Positions 8,373 to 15,120 of a DNA stretch of 28,298 nucleotides are shown here, in pieces. How positions within the stretch are numbered: position 1 is the stretch's first letter; every line of letters begins with the position of its first letter. Below the pieces are notes generated by a model, which worked only from the letters and a program-made list of their open reading frames with translations, did no database searches and was not told the origin of the DNA. The stretch is from a virus: IMG/VR virus record IMGVR_UViG_3300023202_000125, positions 1-28,298 of that record. One strand, given 5' to 3'. The position numbers and the translations under genes are program-made.

Positions 8373-9578
8373 TTACGCTCCCATCAGCATTAGCGTTGAG
8401 CTGGCCGAGCCGCTCGACGTGTTAAAATTGCTCACCACGCTCCACTCGGTCGAGGTCTTCATAATCTCATAAGACTCGCCGGGTTGTAAGGTCAAAGACG
8501 CGGCCCCATCAATAAACTCGCCGGCCTTTGGCGTAAACGTACAAGGCGAGGCGGACTGGTTCTTCAGGTAAAATACAAAACCGTTCTCAAAAGCTGCAAG
8601 CCCTACGTCGGCATCGAGGTCGAACGGGCCAGCCGTAAAGACAAACGCCTCGTTTGCATCTGCTGCAGCAAGGGATAGGTCCCCGACGATTTCCGTATAG
8701 TTGACGTTGAACCGTACCTCGTCGAGCGTAGCCGTACCGCCGGTGATAGCCACAAGGCTTGCCGCCTGCAGCGCCATATTGCCGAGGCCCAAAGCGGTGC
8801 GGGCCGCCGACACGCTGGTCAGGTCGGAGAGGTTGTTGGCTTTGAGTAACGCGCCGGTGTTGGTTAGGCGTTGGAAGGTAATCGGATCGGTGCCGATCGT
8901 GTTTACCTCTGCGGTTAGCTGCCAGAAAGAGCCAAACAGCGTGTCACCCAATACAACTGTTAAAACATCGCCGAACGTAATCTCAGACGGCTGGTCGTAG
9001 TCAGCGGCGCGGGTAAAGACAGTCGGATTGCTACCGTCGCCTTGCGCAATATCGTACACACCGTTATGCGCCGGATTGCTATTCTCAAACGCGATGAATA
9101 GACGTTTGCCGTCGGTATCCACGGGGTCGAGGCCATCAATCGTCGTGGCGCCGTTAGCCGGAGCTGTTAAGGTACTGCCCACGCCTGCGGTGCCGTTGTC
9201 ATATGTCCAAGTGCTAAACGCGTCAATCGTTGGCTCGGCTACATAACACGCAGGCGTTTCATTCTGAACCGCTGCTTGCAGCTGCTGTAGCGTTACTGGC
9301 GCCAACTGCGCTGCAGCATTGCCTGCGAGCAAAATACCTAACGGCAACGTACCGCTTATCGATGGCTGTCCGCTTCCGTCGGTAACCAGCACGCCGTTGT
9401 TCGCGGTTGGCAGCACTTCCATCGTCGTTGCGTTCGAGAAAATAAGGCCGCCGTCCACTGGCGTGAGGCTCGCCCCTGAGCCGCCTTGAGCCATTGTTAT
9501 GGGAAAGGTTACGGAACCACCCCCGTAGCGTATTTTGAAAATGTTTAGAAACTTTACAAACTCACCCGGATTTATCAT
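8373..9578 (-). CDS. Tail fibre protein with N-terminal virion-anchor segment
   Basis: A 401-residue fibre protein. It opens MINPGEFVKFLNIFKIRYGG, then FPITMAQGGSGASLTPVDGG (a QGG motif). Fibre-like modules follow: NGVLVTDGSGQPSISGTLPL, then FIAFENSNPAHNGVYDIAQG and DYDQPSEITFGDVLTVVLGD, a module in which a gene is read as 'lost property of the receptor'. LLKANNLSDLTSVSAARTAL is a widespread shaft repeat. The C-terminus has a beta domain (VGLAAFENGFVFYLKN). An upstream start at 9593 is possible, but the ATG at 9578 overlaps the previous stop as ATGA and has GGTGG 7 nt before it. Confidence 0.86.
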   Translation of the reverse strand: MINPGEFVKFLNIFKIRYGGGSVTFPITMAQGGSGASLTPVDGGLIFSNATTMEVLPTANNGVLVTDGSGQPSISGTLPLGILLAGNAAAQLAPVTLQQLQAAVQNETPACYVAEPTIDAFSTWTYDNGTAGVGSTLTAPANGATTIDGLDPVDTDGKRLFIAFENSNPAHNGVYDIAQGDGSNPTVFTRAADYDQPSEITFGDVLTVVLGDTLFGSFWQLTAEVNTIGTDPITFQRLTNTGALLKANNLSDLTSVSAARTALGLGNMALQAASLVAITGGTATLDEVRFNVNYTEIVGDLSLAAADANEAFVFTAGPFDLDADVGLAAFENGFVFYLKNQSASPCTFTPKAGEFIDGAASLTLQPGESYEIMKTSTEWSVVSNFNTSSGSASSTLMLMGA

Positions 9579-9766
9579 GGCTGTTCCACCCATTGTGAAA
9601 TGTTAGTGATGTTCGTTCCGTCGTTGGTAAACGTTTGAACGTATGTGACGCCTTGATACTCTACGGTGATGGTCTCTACAAAATCGCCGTCGTAGGTGAA
9701 ATCCATTTCAAGGTTATTAAGTGGGATGGGGGTGCCGTTTGGGGTTGTAATTACCGTTTCGCTCAT
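9575..9766 (-). CDS. Small hypothetical protein before the fibre gene
   Basis: A 63-residue protein (starting MSETVITTPNGTPIPLNNL, ending SQWVEQP) predicted to be a small beta-strand protein: FTYDGDFVETITVEYQG, then VTYVQTFTNDGTNITNI. Similar short proteins occur before fibre genes in other phages, so a virion role is plausible. GGGAG lies 7 nt before the ATG. The gene starts 1 nt after the small terminase stop and its own stop overlaps the next ATG by 4 nt. Confidence 0.8.
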   Translation of the reverse strand: MSETVITTPNGTPIPLNNLEMDFTYDGDFVETITVEYQGVTYVQTFTNDGTNITNISQWVEQP

Positions 9767-9767
9767 T

Positions 9768-10217
9768 TTAGCTCCCTAGCATAATTTTCTGGTATATTTT
9801 GGCCGCTTCCCTTGGGTCGTCCGAACTCTCATCCAAGTCTAGACCGCCATCTTCACCCGGACCGGATATACCGATCGTTTGATGCTCCGCAAACCTAGCC
9901 TGCGTTTTGAGATAGAATATTATGGCACTTAAGTTACCTTTTTTCACGAGTTCTATTAGCTTCCCTGCCACCATCGCTATAGTTCGTGACTTCCCTCGCT
10001 TAACCGCTTCGGCTAGCTCGGGGTGGTTCTTGACCAAATTGTACCAGTACGAATGACTGACGCCATAGTAGTAATGTATCATCTGCTGCGTCAAACCACG
10101 ACCCGATAAAACCTCCACCTCGTCAAGCAGCTGTTGCGTAACAATCAAGAGAGGCTTTGGGCCTCTCTTTGCGGGTTTTTTTGTTTTTGCTTTAGCCTTA
10201 GCTTTCGCTTTCACCAT
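9768..10217 (-). CDS. terS: Putative small terminase subunit
   Basis: A 149-residue protein with the layout of phage small terminases, the subunit that recognises the packaging site and regulates TerL. An unusual very basic tail comes first (VKAKAKAKAKTKKPAKRGPK). A helix-turn-helix follows at about 27-65 (LLDEVEVLSGRGLTQQMIHY, then YGVSHSYWYNLVKNHPELAE). Next is a helical segment (AVKRGKSRTIAMVAGKLIEL, then NLSAIIFYLKTQARF), which matches the oligomerisation region of TerS proteins. The acidic C-terminus resembles a TerL-contact tail. GAGAGG precedes the ATG. The gene overlaps the end of the methyltransferase by 20 nt. It is separated from terL by six minus-strand genes, which is unusual. 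Confidence 0.82.
   Translation of the reverse strand: MVKAKAKAKAKTKKPAKRGPKPLLIVTQQLLDEVEVLSGRGLTQQMIHYYYGVSHSYWYNLVKNHPELAEAVKRGKSRTIAMVAGKLIELVKKGNLSAIIFYLKTQARFAEHQTIGISGPGEDGGLDLDESSDDPREAAKIYQKIMLGS
10147..10177 (+). other. Perfect 9-bp hairpin inside terS followed by T-tract on plus strand
   Basis: AAGAGAGGC (10147-10155) pairs perfectly with GCCTCTCTT (10161-10169) around a TTTGG loop. TGCGGG and then seven T follow on the plus strand. It lies within the coding sequence for the basic terS N-terminus. Read rightward it resembles an intrinsic terminator that would block antisense transcripts; it could also be part of a packaging site, which often lies in terS. Confidence 0.45.
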
Positions 10218-11313
10218 TGAACACCTCTCCTGTTCTTTCTAATACTGCACGTTGACCGCTAAAATCCTGCCAGCGTTTTACTATTACGTCACAATATTTC
10301 GGGTCTAGCTCCATTGTGGCACACTTACGCCCGCGCTTTTCACGCGCTATTAGCGTCGAACCGGAACCGCCGAATAGGTCCAGAATGAGGTTGTTAGGCT
10401 TGGACGAGTTCTCGAGTGCTATTTCGATTAGGGCGATCGGTTTCATCGTAGGGTGCAGCTTGTTTGCGGCGGGCTTGTCGACCTCCCAGAGCGTGGACTG
10501 GGTTTTATCGCCGTACCAGTTATCTTTCTGGTTTAGCTTATGGACATAGAAGATCGATTCGTGCTGGAACTTGTAACGGCCGAACCCCCATGCATGCGTA
10601 TTCTTTGCCCAGATGATTTGGCAACGCACCTCGAAACCGCAATCCTCCAGAGCGTCCTGAAATTCGCGCTGGTAGACCGATCCATGACAGACGTACATGG
10701 AGGCCTCGTCTTTGGTGAAAACCGCGTAATTCGCAAATGTGTCGGCCAGAAGCTCTTTAAACTGCTGAATCTTAAGCTTATCCTTGGTGTATCCCTCATA
10801 ATCGACGTTATATGGCGGGTCGGTAAAAACGAGGTCAGCCTTTTGCTCTGCCATCAATTTGCTCACCGCATTGAAGTCGGTGGCGTCGCCGCACATCAAA
10901 CGGTGCGAGCCTAGTAACCACAGATCGCCGGGTCGAGTGATGGGTTCCGGTCCGGCCTCGGGCACGCTGTCCTCGTCGACCAACCCGGCCTGTATCTCCT
11001 CGGGGTTTAGGATGTCCTGCAGCTCGTCCTCGCGAAAGCCGGTCAGCTTCATATCGAAGCCGTCCTCGTTTAGCTCTTTCAGCTCATCACGCAGTTTGGT
11101 TTTTTCCCAGCTAGCGTTTTGGGCAATCTTGTTCGCCGCTTCAACACGGGCGTGTCCGGAGATAATCACAAGGTCAGGCCCCACCTCTACAGGGTCGTTA
11201 AACCCGTAGGCCTTAATAGAGTCTACAATTTCGGCCAGCTGCTCCTCGTCGTGCGCTCTAGCGTTCCCTTCAAAATCTTTTAACTGCGATACAGCCCGTT
11301 CTATTATTTGCAT
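10198..11313 (-). CDS. ParB-N domain DNA methyltransferase (beta class)
   Basis: A 371-residue fusion protein. Residues 1-100 are a ParB/Sulfiredoxin-like domain (ISGHARVEAANKI, typical G-H-x-R). A DNA methyltransferase domain follows: DLVFTDPPYNVDYEG contains motif IV DPPY at about 165-168, HPTMKP comes later, and LDLFGGSGSTLIA is SAM-binding motif I at about 314-319. Motif IV before motif I is the beta order, and DPPY usually indicates N6-adenine methylation (N4-cytosine is possible). Such proteins protect phage DNA from host restriction or mark it for packaging. ATG 11313 has AAGGA 7 nt upstream and is preferred to the ATG at 11346. It heads the leftward operon and overlaps terS. Confidence 0.92.
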   Translation of the reverse strand: MQIIERAVSQLKDFEGNARAHDEEQLAEIVDSIKAYGFNDPVEVGPDLVIISGHARVEAANKIAQNASWEKTKLRDELKELNEDGFDMKLTGFREDELQDILNPEEIQAGLVDEDSVPEAGPEPITRPGDLWLLGSHRLMCGDATDFNAVSKLMAEQKADLVFTDPPYNVDYEGYTKDKLKIQQFKELLADTFANYAVFTKDEASMYVCHGSVYQREFQDALEDCGFEVRCQIIWAKNTHAWGFGRYKFQHESIFYVHKLNQKDNWYGDKTQSTLWEVDKPAANKLHPTMKPIALIEIALENSSKPNNLILDLFGGSGSTLIAREKRGRKCATMELDPKYCDVIVKRWQDFSGQRAVLERTGEVFNGESES

Positions 11314-11436
11314 TTGTATCCTTCTCCCTTCGCGTAAAAACCACATACAACGGAGCGCAAAAACTTACAACCCCATAGCCCCGCACATACACCACATAAA
11401 GGTAAAAGTCCGGGGTAGACCCCTATTCCTTTATTT

Positions 11437-11465
11437 ATTATATACTTATACTTTAATAATATTAA
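11437..11465 (-). promoter_or_regulatory. Leftward sigma-70-like promoter of the late operon
   Basis: On the minus strand TTAATA (11460-11465), 17 nt, then TATAAT (11437-11442). It would start transcription about 115 nt before the methyltransferase ATG. The -10 is perfect; the AT-rich setting makes chance matches more likely. Confidence 0.5.
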
Positions 11466-11504
11466 ATATATATATAAAATACCCCACTACCCCGCAGAAT
11501 GATA

Positions 11505-11533
11505 TTGCTGGGACGGAAACGCCATAATATAAT
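11505..11533 (+). promoter_or_regulatory. Rightward sigma-70-like promoter of the small-gene operon
   Basis: TTGCTG (11505-11510), 17-nt spacer, perfect TATAAT (11528-11533). It lies about 140 nt before the first plus-strand gene, leaving a long leader that contains TACCCC repeats. Confidence 0.55.
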
Positions 11534-11677
11534 ACGCTCCATCTTAGCACTAGCAATTTACAGGTGTGGAATGGCGGTTTTTTCCCGGATTTCGGGTAAG
11601 ACCAAGTTTTCTTTAGTGCAATCAACTAATTAGGCTTACCCCGCGATTCTACCCCACAGCGGGAGGTATGTGGCAAA

Positions 11678-12121
11678 ATGTCGAAAAAACCGAATAAGTC
11701 TTTTTGCGAACGGAGACGAGCAGCAATGGAGCAAGGGCTGGTTAAGTACCAACCTTTGCATAAATGCACATACGGACACCGCTCATTACGCTACACAAAA
11801 AGCGGCGCGTGCATAGCGTGCAACAGGCTCCGTCCTACTCGTGACAAGGCTGCAGACCGTCGCTTGCAAAGACGCAAGCGGGCCGAGGCGATACGCAACG
11901 GCCAGAGTTATTACTATACAGGCGTGCCGTGCAAGAACGGTCATCGAACGCCGCGTAACGTATCGAACCATAGCTGTCAGGGCTGTGAGCGTGACCGTGC
12001 GCGTATCAGGAGACGCGGGAATGCGCTGGAGCGTTTTGTTGCATATGTACATGCTGAGGATATCCCGGTGCTGCAGGAGCTAGTCGACGCATTGAATATG
12101 GCGCGAAAACTGGTTGACTAG
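11678..12121 (+). CDS. Basic protein with duplicated C-x3-H / C-x2-C zinc motif
   Basis: A 147-residue, strongly basic protein with no full family match. It has two copies of one motif: C30-TYG-H34 with C45-IA-C48, and C85-KNG-H89 with C100-QG-C103. Each looks like one small zinc ribbon, and Arg/Lys-rich helices follow both. This suggests nucleic-acid binding. Related C-x-x-G-H...C-x-x-C segments occur at the start of some phage HNH-type proteins, but no HNH core is seen here. It is the first gene of the rightward operon, so an early regulator or DNA-associated role is plausible. GGGAGG lies 11 nt before the ATG, a long spacing. Confidence 0.8.
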   Translation: MSKKPNKSFCERRRAAMEQGLVKYQPLHKCTYGHRSLRYTKSGACIACNRLRPTRDKAADRRLQRRKRAEAIRNGQSYYYTGVPCKNGHRTPRNVSNHSCQGCERDRARIRRRGNALERFVAYVHAEDIPVLQELVDALNMARKLVD

Positions 12122-12141
12122 CCGATGGCGCGTGCTATTAT
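12114..12141 (+). promoter_or_regulatory. Consensus-like promoter at the end of the zinc-motif gene
   Basis: TTGACT (12114-12119), 16-nt spacer, TATTAT (12136-12141). It overlaps the stop codon of the preceding gene and drives the gene at 12171. A family B operator candidate overlaps its -10 and start point. Confidence 0.65.
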
Positions 12142-12159
12142 TGCCGGCAAGGACAACAA
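12138..12159 (+). promoter_or_regulatory. Family B operator candidate 4
   Basis: TTATTGCCG-N4-GGACAACAA, matching the spacing of the sites at 22967, 25362 and 27371. The right half is the weakest of the four. It contains the perfect palindrome TTGCCGGCAA. The position over the -10 and start point suits repression. Confidence 0.45.
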
Positions 12160-12170
12160 GGGACACTGCC

Positions 12171-12368
12171 ATGAACCAACCACACCGACTGGCACGCGAT
12201 ATTCGTTTCGAGGGATTTGCGGACGCTATTCACAGGGCTCGCCGAGCACTTGCCATTTTAACCGAGAACCTCGGTCGTAATCCCACCCCCGAACAAATGG
12301 ACGCGATGTTAAAACGACTGCTTCAGGGAGAGGCTCGTGATGATACCCAAGGAAATGATAATCGGTGA
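12171..12368 (+). CDS. Small hypothetical helical protein
   Basis: A 65-residue protein (starting MNQPHRLARDIRFEGFADAI), rich in Arg and Ala and predicted helical, ending LQGEARDDTQGNDNR. No family recognised. An upstream frame extension to 12114 exists, but the ATG at 12171 is preferred: it has AAGGG upstream and lies 30 nt downstream of a good promoter. It overlaps the next gene by 29 nt. Confidence 0.72.
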   Translation: MNQPHRLARDIRFEGFADAIHRARRALAILTENLGRNPTPEQMDAMLKRLLQGEARDDTQGNDNR

Positions 12369-12513
12369 CGGTGAGAACCGTATTGAGGTAATGCTGATGG
12401 CCTCAGGAAAGGTGTCAATCATCAGTAACGGCGGCGAGGTGCAGTGCACCCCCGAGGAGCTAAGGGATGCTATCCACGCTGCATTGTGCAAACTATTTGA
12501 GGAGAAATATTAA
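12340..12513 (+). CDS. Small hypothetical protein (57 residues)
   Basis: ATG at 12340 with GGGAGAGG 6 nt upstream; the stop at 12511-12513 overlaps the next ATG (TAATG). The product starts MIPKEMIIGDGENRIEVMLM and ends CKLFEEKY. It looks like a small alpha/beta protein (a strand pair, then the helix TPEELRDAIHAALCKLF). No family recognised. Confidence 0.75.
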   Translation: MIPKEMIIGDGENRIEVMLMASGKVSIISNGGEVQCTPEELRDAIHAALCKLFEEKY

Positions 12514-12707
12514 TGACCGTATTTGTTATGACGCTTTGGTCGGCGCTGTTCGGCGCCATCGCGGGGAACTCGTTCTATATCGTCTGGCTACTCTGCCGCG
12601 TATGGGATACCGAGCGCACCAACCACTCGGTGCTGACCCGCTACCTTGAACACCAGCGGTACTTGAGCGCCATTGAACGCGAGGAGGTGAACCGTGCCAA
12701 TCAGTAA
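12513..12707 (+). CDS. Small single-helix membrane protein
   Basis: A 64-residue protein with an N-terminal membrane helix (FVMTLWSALFGAIAGNSFYI, then VWLLCRVW) followed by a short charged tail (EHQRYLSAIEREEVNRANQ). GAGGAG precedes the ATG. Translation is coupled to the preceding gene by a 1-nt overlap. Function unknown; inner-membrane location expected. Confidence 0.78.
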   Translation: MTVFVMTLWSALFGAIAGNSFYIVWLLCRVWDTERTNHSVLTRYLEHQRYLSAIEREEVNRANQ

Positions 12708-12996
12708 CGAGGAGTTGCAGCATTATAACGACCAGCTAGACGCTATCATCCGAATTATGACTAAGAAGGTAGTTTTTAAACTTCCCGAATTTCAGTCGTT
12801 ACCAAATCAGGACCTTGCTGCTTTTGAGGCCGGCGTTACATGGATAGGCAAGCAATATACTGATGATAACGACCTTCGAAGTTGTCGTCCTATGGAGGAG
12901 GCGCTCACACGCGGGCTTTTAAACTCCGAAGCTACCGCGTTCACCGCTGGCGCATGCTGGCTTATCGAAAATTTGGAGGCGCACTATGGAAAATAA
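12694..12996 (+). CDS. Hypothetical protein with GxxW(L/I) motifs
   Basis: A 100-residue protein starting at GTG 12694 with GAGGAGG directly upstream. Two internal segments share an F-x-A-G-x-x-W-(I/L) pattern: FEAGVTWIGKQY near residue 45 and FTAGACWLIENL near residue 83. The next gene product has FREGAEWLFRIM, so these may be paralogous small helical proteins. Overlaps its neighbours by 14 and 11 nt. Function unknown. Confidence 0.8.
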   Translation: MPISNEELQHYNDQLDAIIRIMTKKVVFKLPEFQSLPNQDLAAFEAGVTWIGKQYTDDNDLRSCRPMEEALTRGLLNSEATAFTAGACWLIENLEAHYGK

Positions 12997-13294
12997 CACC
13001 AAGCCTACCCGGGCGGTCGTCGCACTGATGGATAGGGTAACGCGCATGGCTAAAGAGGCCGGCGTGAATATCACCTTGTCTACATGCGAGCTATTTGCAG
13101 CGACCGCTGGCGACGAGGCCACGCGGCGCAATCTACCACCTGAGCAGCATCGTGGGTTCCGTGAGGGTGCGGAGTGGTTGTTTCGTATTATGGAGCGACA
13201 ACGCGCGAAATTGATTGACCCGTTTGGCGGTGAGATGGGTCTAGAGCAGATATTATTTCCTGAGGATAAGGAGCCGACCGATGAACGAGCTTAG
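12986..13294 (+). CDS. Hypothetical protein, possible paralogue of the preceding one
   Basis: A 102-residue, mostly helical charged protein (starting MENNTKPTRAVVALMDRVTR) with the FREGAEWLFRIMERQRAK segment that resembles the preceding product. GGAGG lies before the ATG, and the gene overlaps the previous one by 11 nt and the next by 14 nt. No family recognised. Confidence 0.8.
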   Translation: MENNTKPTRAVVALMDRVTRMAKEAGVNITLSTCELFAATAGDEATRRNLPPEQHRGFREGAEWLFRIMERQRAKLIDPFGGEMGLEQILFPEDKEPTDERA

Positions 13295-13571
13295 ACGATT
13301 TTTAGTTTGCGCACCGGGTCACTATTACTCACGGGGTAGTCGGTGCCCCGCCGAGCGGTTTTGCGCGTATGCGGAAAACCTGCTCAAGCTGCACGAGACA
13401 TTAGATGCCGAGAAGCACTACGAGGTACTGGGGTCCGAGCCGGTTTTTTGCGACAACTGCATGGCCCATATAACGGGGTTAAACGGACTCGCAACTGCGG
13501 GAACCGAGTATCTATTCGGCTATGACACCCTGTGTGTACCCTGCGCAAGCGAGGCACAGGCCGATGAGTAA
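13281..13571 (+). CDS. Cys-rich hypothetical protein, two C-x2-C pairs
   Basis: A 96-residue protein with CDNC (near residues 57-60) and CVPC (near 86-89), a likely treble-clef or ribbon zinc site. An extra CPAERFC lies earlier. The N-terminus MNELRRFLVCAPGHYYSRGS is compact. AAGGAG lies 6 nt before the ATG. It is one of several Cys-rich small proteins in this operon. Function unknown. Confidence 0.78.
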   Translation: MNELRRFLVCAPGHYYSRGSRCPAERFCAYAENLLKLHETLDAEKHYEVLGSEPVFCDNCMAHITGLNGLATAGTEYLFGYDTLCVPCASEAQADE

Positions 13572-13878
13572 TTTTATGGTAGTCAAGCCGACTCAGGAGT
13601 TCGACATCCTGTTTTGCAGCCGTTGCGGTCTGAAACTAACCGCCCACAACAACACGCTTGATGAAAAGTACCGCGCGTGGGCGCCGATGTGCGGTCGCTG
13701 CTTGACGTTTTACGAGGAGTGCGTGGCGCTCGTTCGCAAGGTGGCTGAGAGCTGCCACGGGGAGCTGATGCGTCGTACTGATAAGGCACGCGAGATACTC
13801 GCAGGTGAATACGGCTCGGACCCGTTTCAACGTAACAACACTGGACTCGCATCGAAGGGGGAGAAACCGGATGAGTGA
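13564..13878 (+). CDS. Small zinc-ribbon-like protein
   Basis: A 104-residue protein starting at ATG 13564 inside the end of the preceding gene (8-nt overlap). CSRCG near residue 19 and CGRC near 45 form a probable zinc ribbon; a helical C-terminus follows (VRKVAESCHGELMRRTDKAR). An upstream frame extension to 13522 has no RBS. Its zinc layout resembles the preceding product. Function unknown. Confidence 0.78.
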   Translation: MSNFMVVKPTQEFDILFCSRCGLKLTAHNNTLDEKYRAWAPMCGRCLTFYEECVALVRKVAESCHGELMRRTDKAREILAGEYGSDPFQRNNTGLASKGEKPDE

Positions 13879-14017
13879 TTTGGCACAGCTTGAGCTATTG
13901 GGACTGGGGTGGTTGTTAGTAGCGTCCCAGCATAAATGCAACACCGCTATAAGTTGTCTGTTTACCTGCGTGGGCGCTCTTCACATGGCATTGGCTTTAT
14001 TACTGGTGCTGAACTGA
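13871..14017 (+). CDS. Very small hydrophobic membrane protein
   Basis: A 48-residue protein: ATG at 13871 with GGGAG 7 nt upstream, overlapping the previous stop by 8 nt. It has two hydrophobic stretches (LELLGLGWLLVAS near 8-20 and AISCLFTCVGALHMALALLL near 27-46). One or two membrane passes are likely. A holin-like role cannot be excluded, but nothing specific supports it. Confidence 0.65.
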   Translation: MSDLAQLELLGLGWLLVASQHKCNTAISCLFTCVGALHMALALLLVLN

Positions 14018-14178
14018 TGTGCCATTGTACTCCAACTAAAAGAACACCGGTCTGCGAAAAATGTCCGCCGGATGTTCGCGCAAAGTGGGACTCGCGTCCT
14101 CTAGCGGAATGCAAACGCTGCGGGCGAACATACTTGCAGCCCCGGAGAAAACTACATGCGCATGGTGGCGCTGCTTAA
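14017..14178 (+). CDS. Small Cys-rich zinc-finger-like protein
   Basis: A 53-residue protein starting at the ATG that overlaps the previous stop (TGATG). Cys pairs C-H-C at 2-4, CEKC and CKRCG suggest one or two small zinc sites, and the C-terminus is basic (RRKLHAHGGAA). The RBS is weak, so translation probably depends on coupling. Function unknown. Confidence 0.62.
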   Translation: MCHCTPTKRTPVCEKCPPDVRAKWDSRPLAECKRCGRTYLQPRRKLHAHGGAA

Positions 14179-14272
14179 AAGCATGGCTGACATTCCCTGC
14201 ATCCACGGAGTGGGGATGTGCGGGTATTGCTGTGCTAGGAACTTATTGAGGGAGATAGGAGAAAATGAATAA
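14156..14272 (+). CDS. Micro-protein of 38 residues with Cys cluster
   Basis: ATG at 14156 has GGAG 8 nt upstream and the frame runs to TAA at 14270-14272. The product contains CIHGVGMCGYCC, a C-x6-C-x2-C-C cluster suited to zinc binding, then ARNLLREIGENE. It overlaps the preceding gene by 23 nt and the next by 8 nt. The size is small, so the call rests on RBS, overlaps and Cys pattern. Confidence 0.6.
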   Translation: MRMVALLKSMADIPCIHGVGMCGYCCARNLLREIGENE

Positions 14273-14435
14273 ACGCGCACTGGCGAAGTCACTGTTTTGG
14301 AACGCGATGGTAATGGGAGGAGCCGCCGGATGGGTTGGGCTTATGGTTACATTTCCCAAGTTTACGATGATAACCACGAGTTTGGTCTGCTTCTGTTTTG
14401 TGGTGAAGCTTGGCTATGACTACTTTAATGCATAG
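14265..14435 (+). CDS. Small membrane protein with two hydrophobic segments
   Basis: A 56-residue protein with ATG at 14265 preceded by AGGAG. Hydrophobic segments are MVMGGAAGWVGLMVTF (about 15-30) and MITTSLVCFCFVVKLG (about 35-50), with a positive N-terminus (NKRALAKSLFWN). A two-helix inner-membrane hairpin is likely. Function unknown. Confidence 0.65.
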   Translation: MNKRALAKSLFWNAMVMGGAAGWVGLMVTFPKFTMITTSLVCFCFVVKLGYDYFNA

Positions 14436-14448
14436 GGGCAGAGGAGTG

Positions 14449-14685
14449 ATGCGGGTCGTTAAGTGGCTGAAATGCAAACTCGGTTTTCACAACTGGAAAC
14501 AGCACCCGATGCCGGAACGGACCCTGCGTAACTTGGCGCTCTTCCTTGAGATTGAGTACGAGGGGCTGCGGCAAATACGCTCGGCCCAGTATATGTTCCG
14601 TTGCACGCGCTGTCCAAAGACGCGCTGGAGTAATCGAATGGAACGAGCATTCAGAGGCAAAATTATTCAGGAGATGGGCTTATGA
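14449..14685 (+). CDS. Small zinc-binding protein, KCKLGFHxW type
   Basis: A 78-residue protein with MRVVKWLKCKLGFHNWKQ at the N-terminus and FRCTRCPKTRW later. The C-x-x-G-x-H...C-x-x-C layout is that of small phage zinc proteins such as DUF1660. The start is uncertain: ATG 14449 has GAGG only 4 nt upstream, and the frame is open back to 14410. It overlaps the next gene by 4 nt. Function unknown. Confidence 0.75.
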   Translation: MRVVKWLKCKLGFHNWKQHPMPERTLRNLALFLEIEYEGLRQIRSAQYMFRCTRCPKTRWSNRMERAFRGKIIQEMGL

Positions 14686-14933
14686 AAGACCGCATAGTCA
14701 TGAGTATTAAACAGACCTGCGGGTTGTGCCCGTCTCAGTGGGAGTTTGTAACGGCTAGCCACAAGGTGGGTCTTGTTCATTATCGAAGAGGCGTGTTAAG
14801 CGTAGACCTTGCGGGTGCCGTACTCCTGTCTTTTAAACTGGCCGGTGACTACGATGGCGACCTCAGCACGCGGCAGATGTTTGCGGTGCTTTCGCTTTTA
14901 GAATTTGATACGTCTATCGCCAAACTGACTTAA
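14682..14933 (+). CDS. Hypothetical protein with N-terminal CxxC
   Basis: An 83-residue protein with an N-terminal CGLC and a following beta-rich segment (QWEFVTASHKVGLVHYRRG, then VLSVDLAGAVLLSFKLAG). GGAG lies 8 nt before the ATG, which overlaps the preceding stop by 4 nt. No family recognised. Confidence 0.78.
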   Translation: MKDRIVMSIKQTCGLCPSQWEFVTASHKVGLVHYRRGVLSVDLAGAVLLSFKLAGDYDGDLSTRQMFAVLSLLEFDTSIAKLT

Positions 14934-14946
14934 GAGGACTGATGAA

Positions 14947-15117
14947 ATGATATGGCGTCTCGTCACCGTGCTATTCGCACTTACGCTGGTCGGCTTGGTT
15001 AACGGCTGGCTGAACCAGTCGGACCATATATACATCCGGGCATTATGGATGGGGTTTACTACAGGCACACTGATTGCGTCTTTAGCATCCGATTGGGTTT
15101 TTAGAAAAGGGAGGTAA
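14947..15117 (+). CDS. Small two-helix membrane protein
   Basis: A 56-residue protein starting at ATG 14947 with GAGGA 8 nt upstream (the ATG at 14942 runs into a stop at once). Hydrophobic segments are VTVLFALTLVGLVNGWL and ALWMGFTTGTLIASLASD. The ends are positive (MIWR, FRKGR), consistent with a cytoplasmic N and C terminus. Function unknown. Confidence 0.66.
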   Translation: MIWRLVTVLFALTLVGLVNGWLNQSDHIYIRALWMGFTTGTLIASLASDWVFRKGR

Positions 15118-15120
15118 TAA

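Larger units (their letters stand above)
11314..11677. promoter_or_regulatory. Divergent control region, candidate replication origin
   Basis: No gene is seen in these 364 bases. They hold a leftward and a rightward promoter, an AT-only tract (about 11427-11479), an imperfect hairpin GGGGTAGACCCC (11413-11424), and two pairs of 8-mers: TACCCCAC at 11480-11487 and 11650-11657, TACCCCGC at 11488-11495 and 11637-11644. CGCCAT and ATGGCG flank the rightward promoter, followed by TTTTTT. AT-rich DNA beside short iterated repeats between divergent operons is a common origin layout. Confidence 0.5.

Noticed and set aside
14061-14249. 62-residue plus-strand frame
   Set aside because: It overlaps two better-supported small genes (14017-14178 and 14156-14272) and has no RBS.
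12513-15117. Holin or lysis cassette from the small membrane proteins
   Set aside because: No endolysin or spanin is near, and the proteins lack features that identify a holin.
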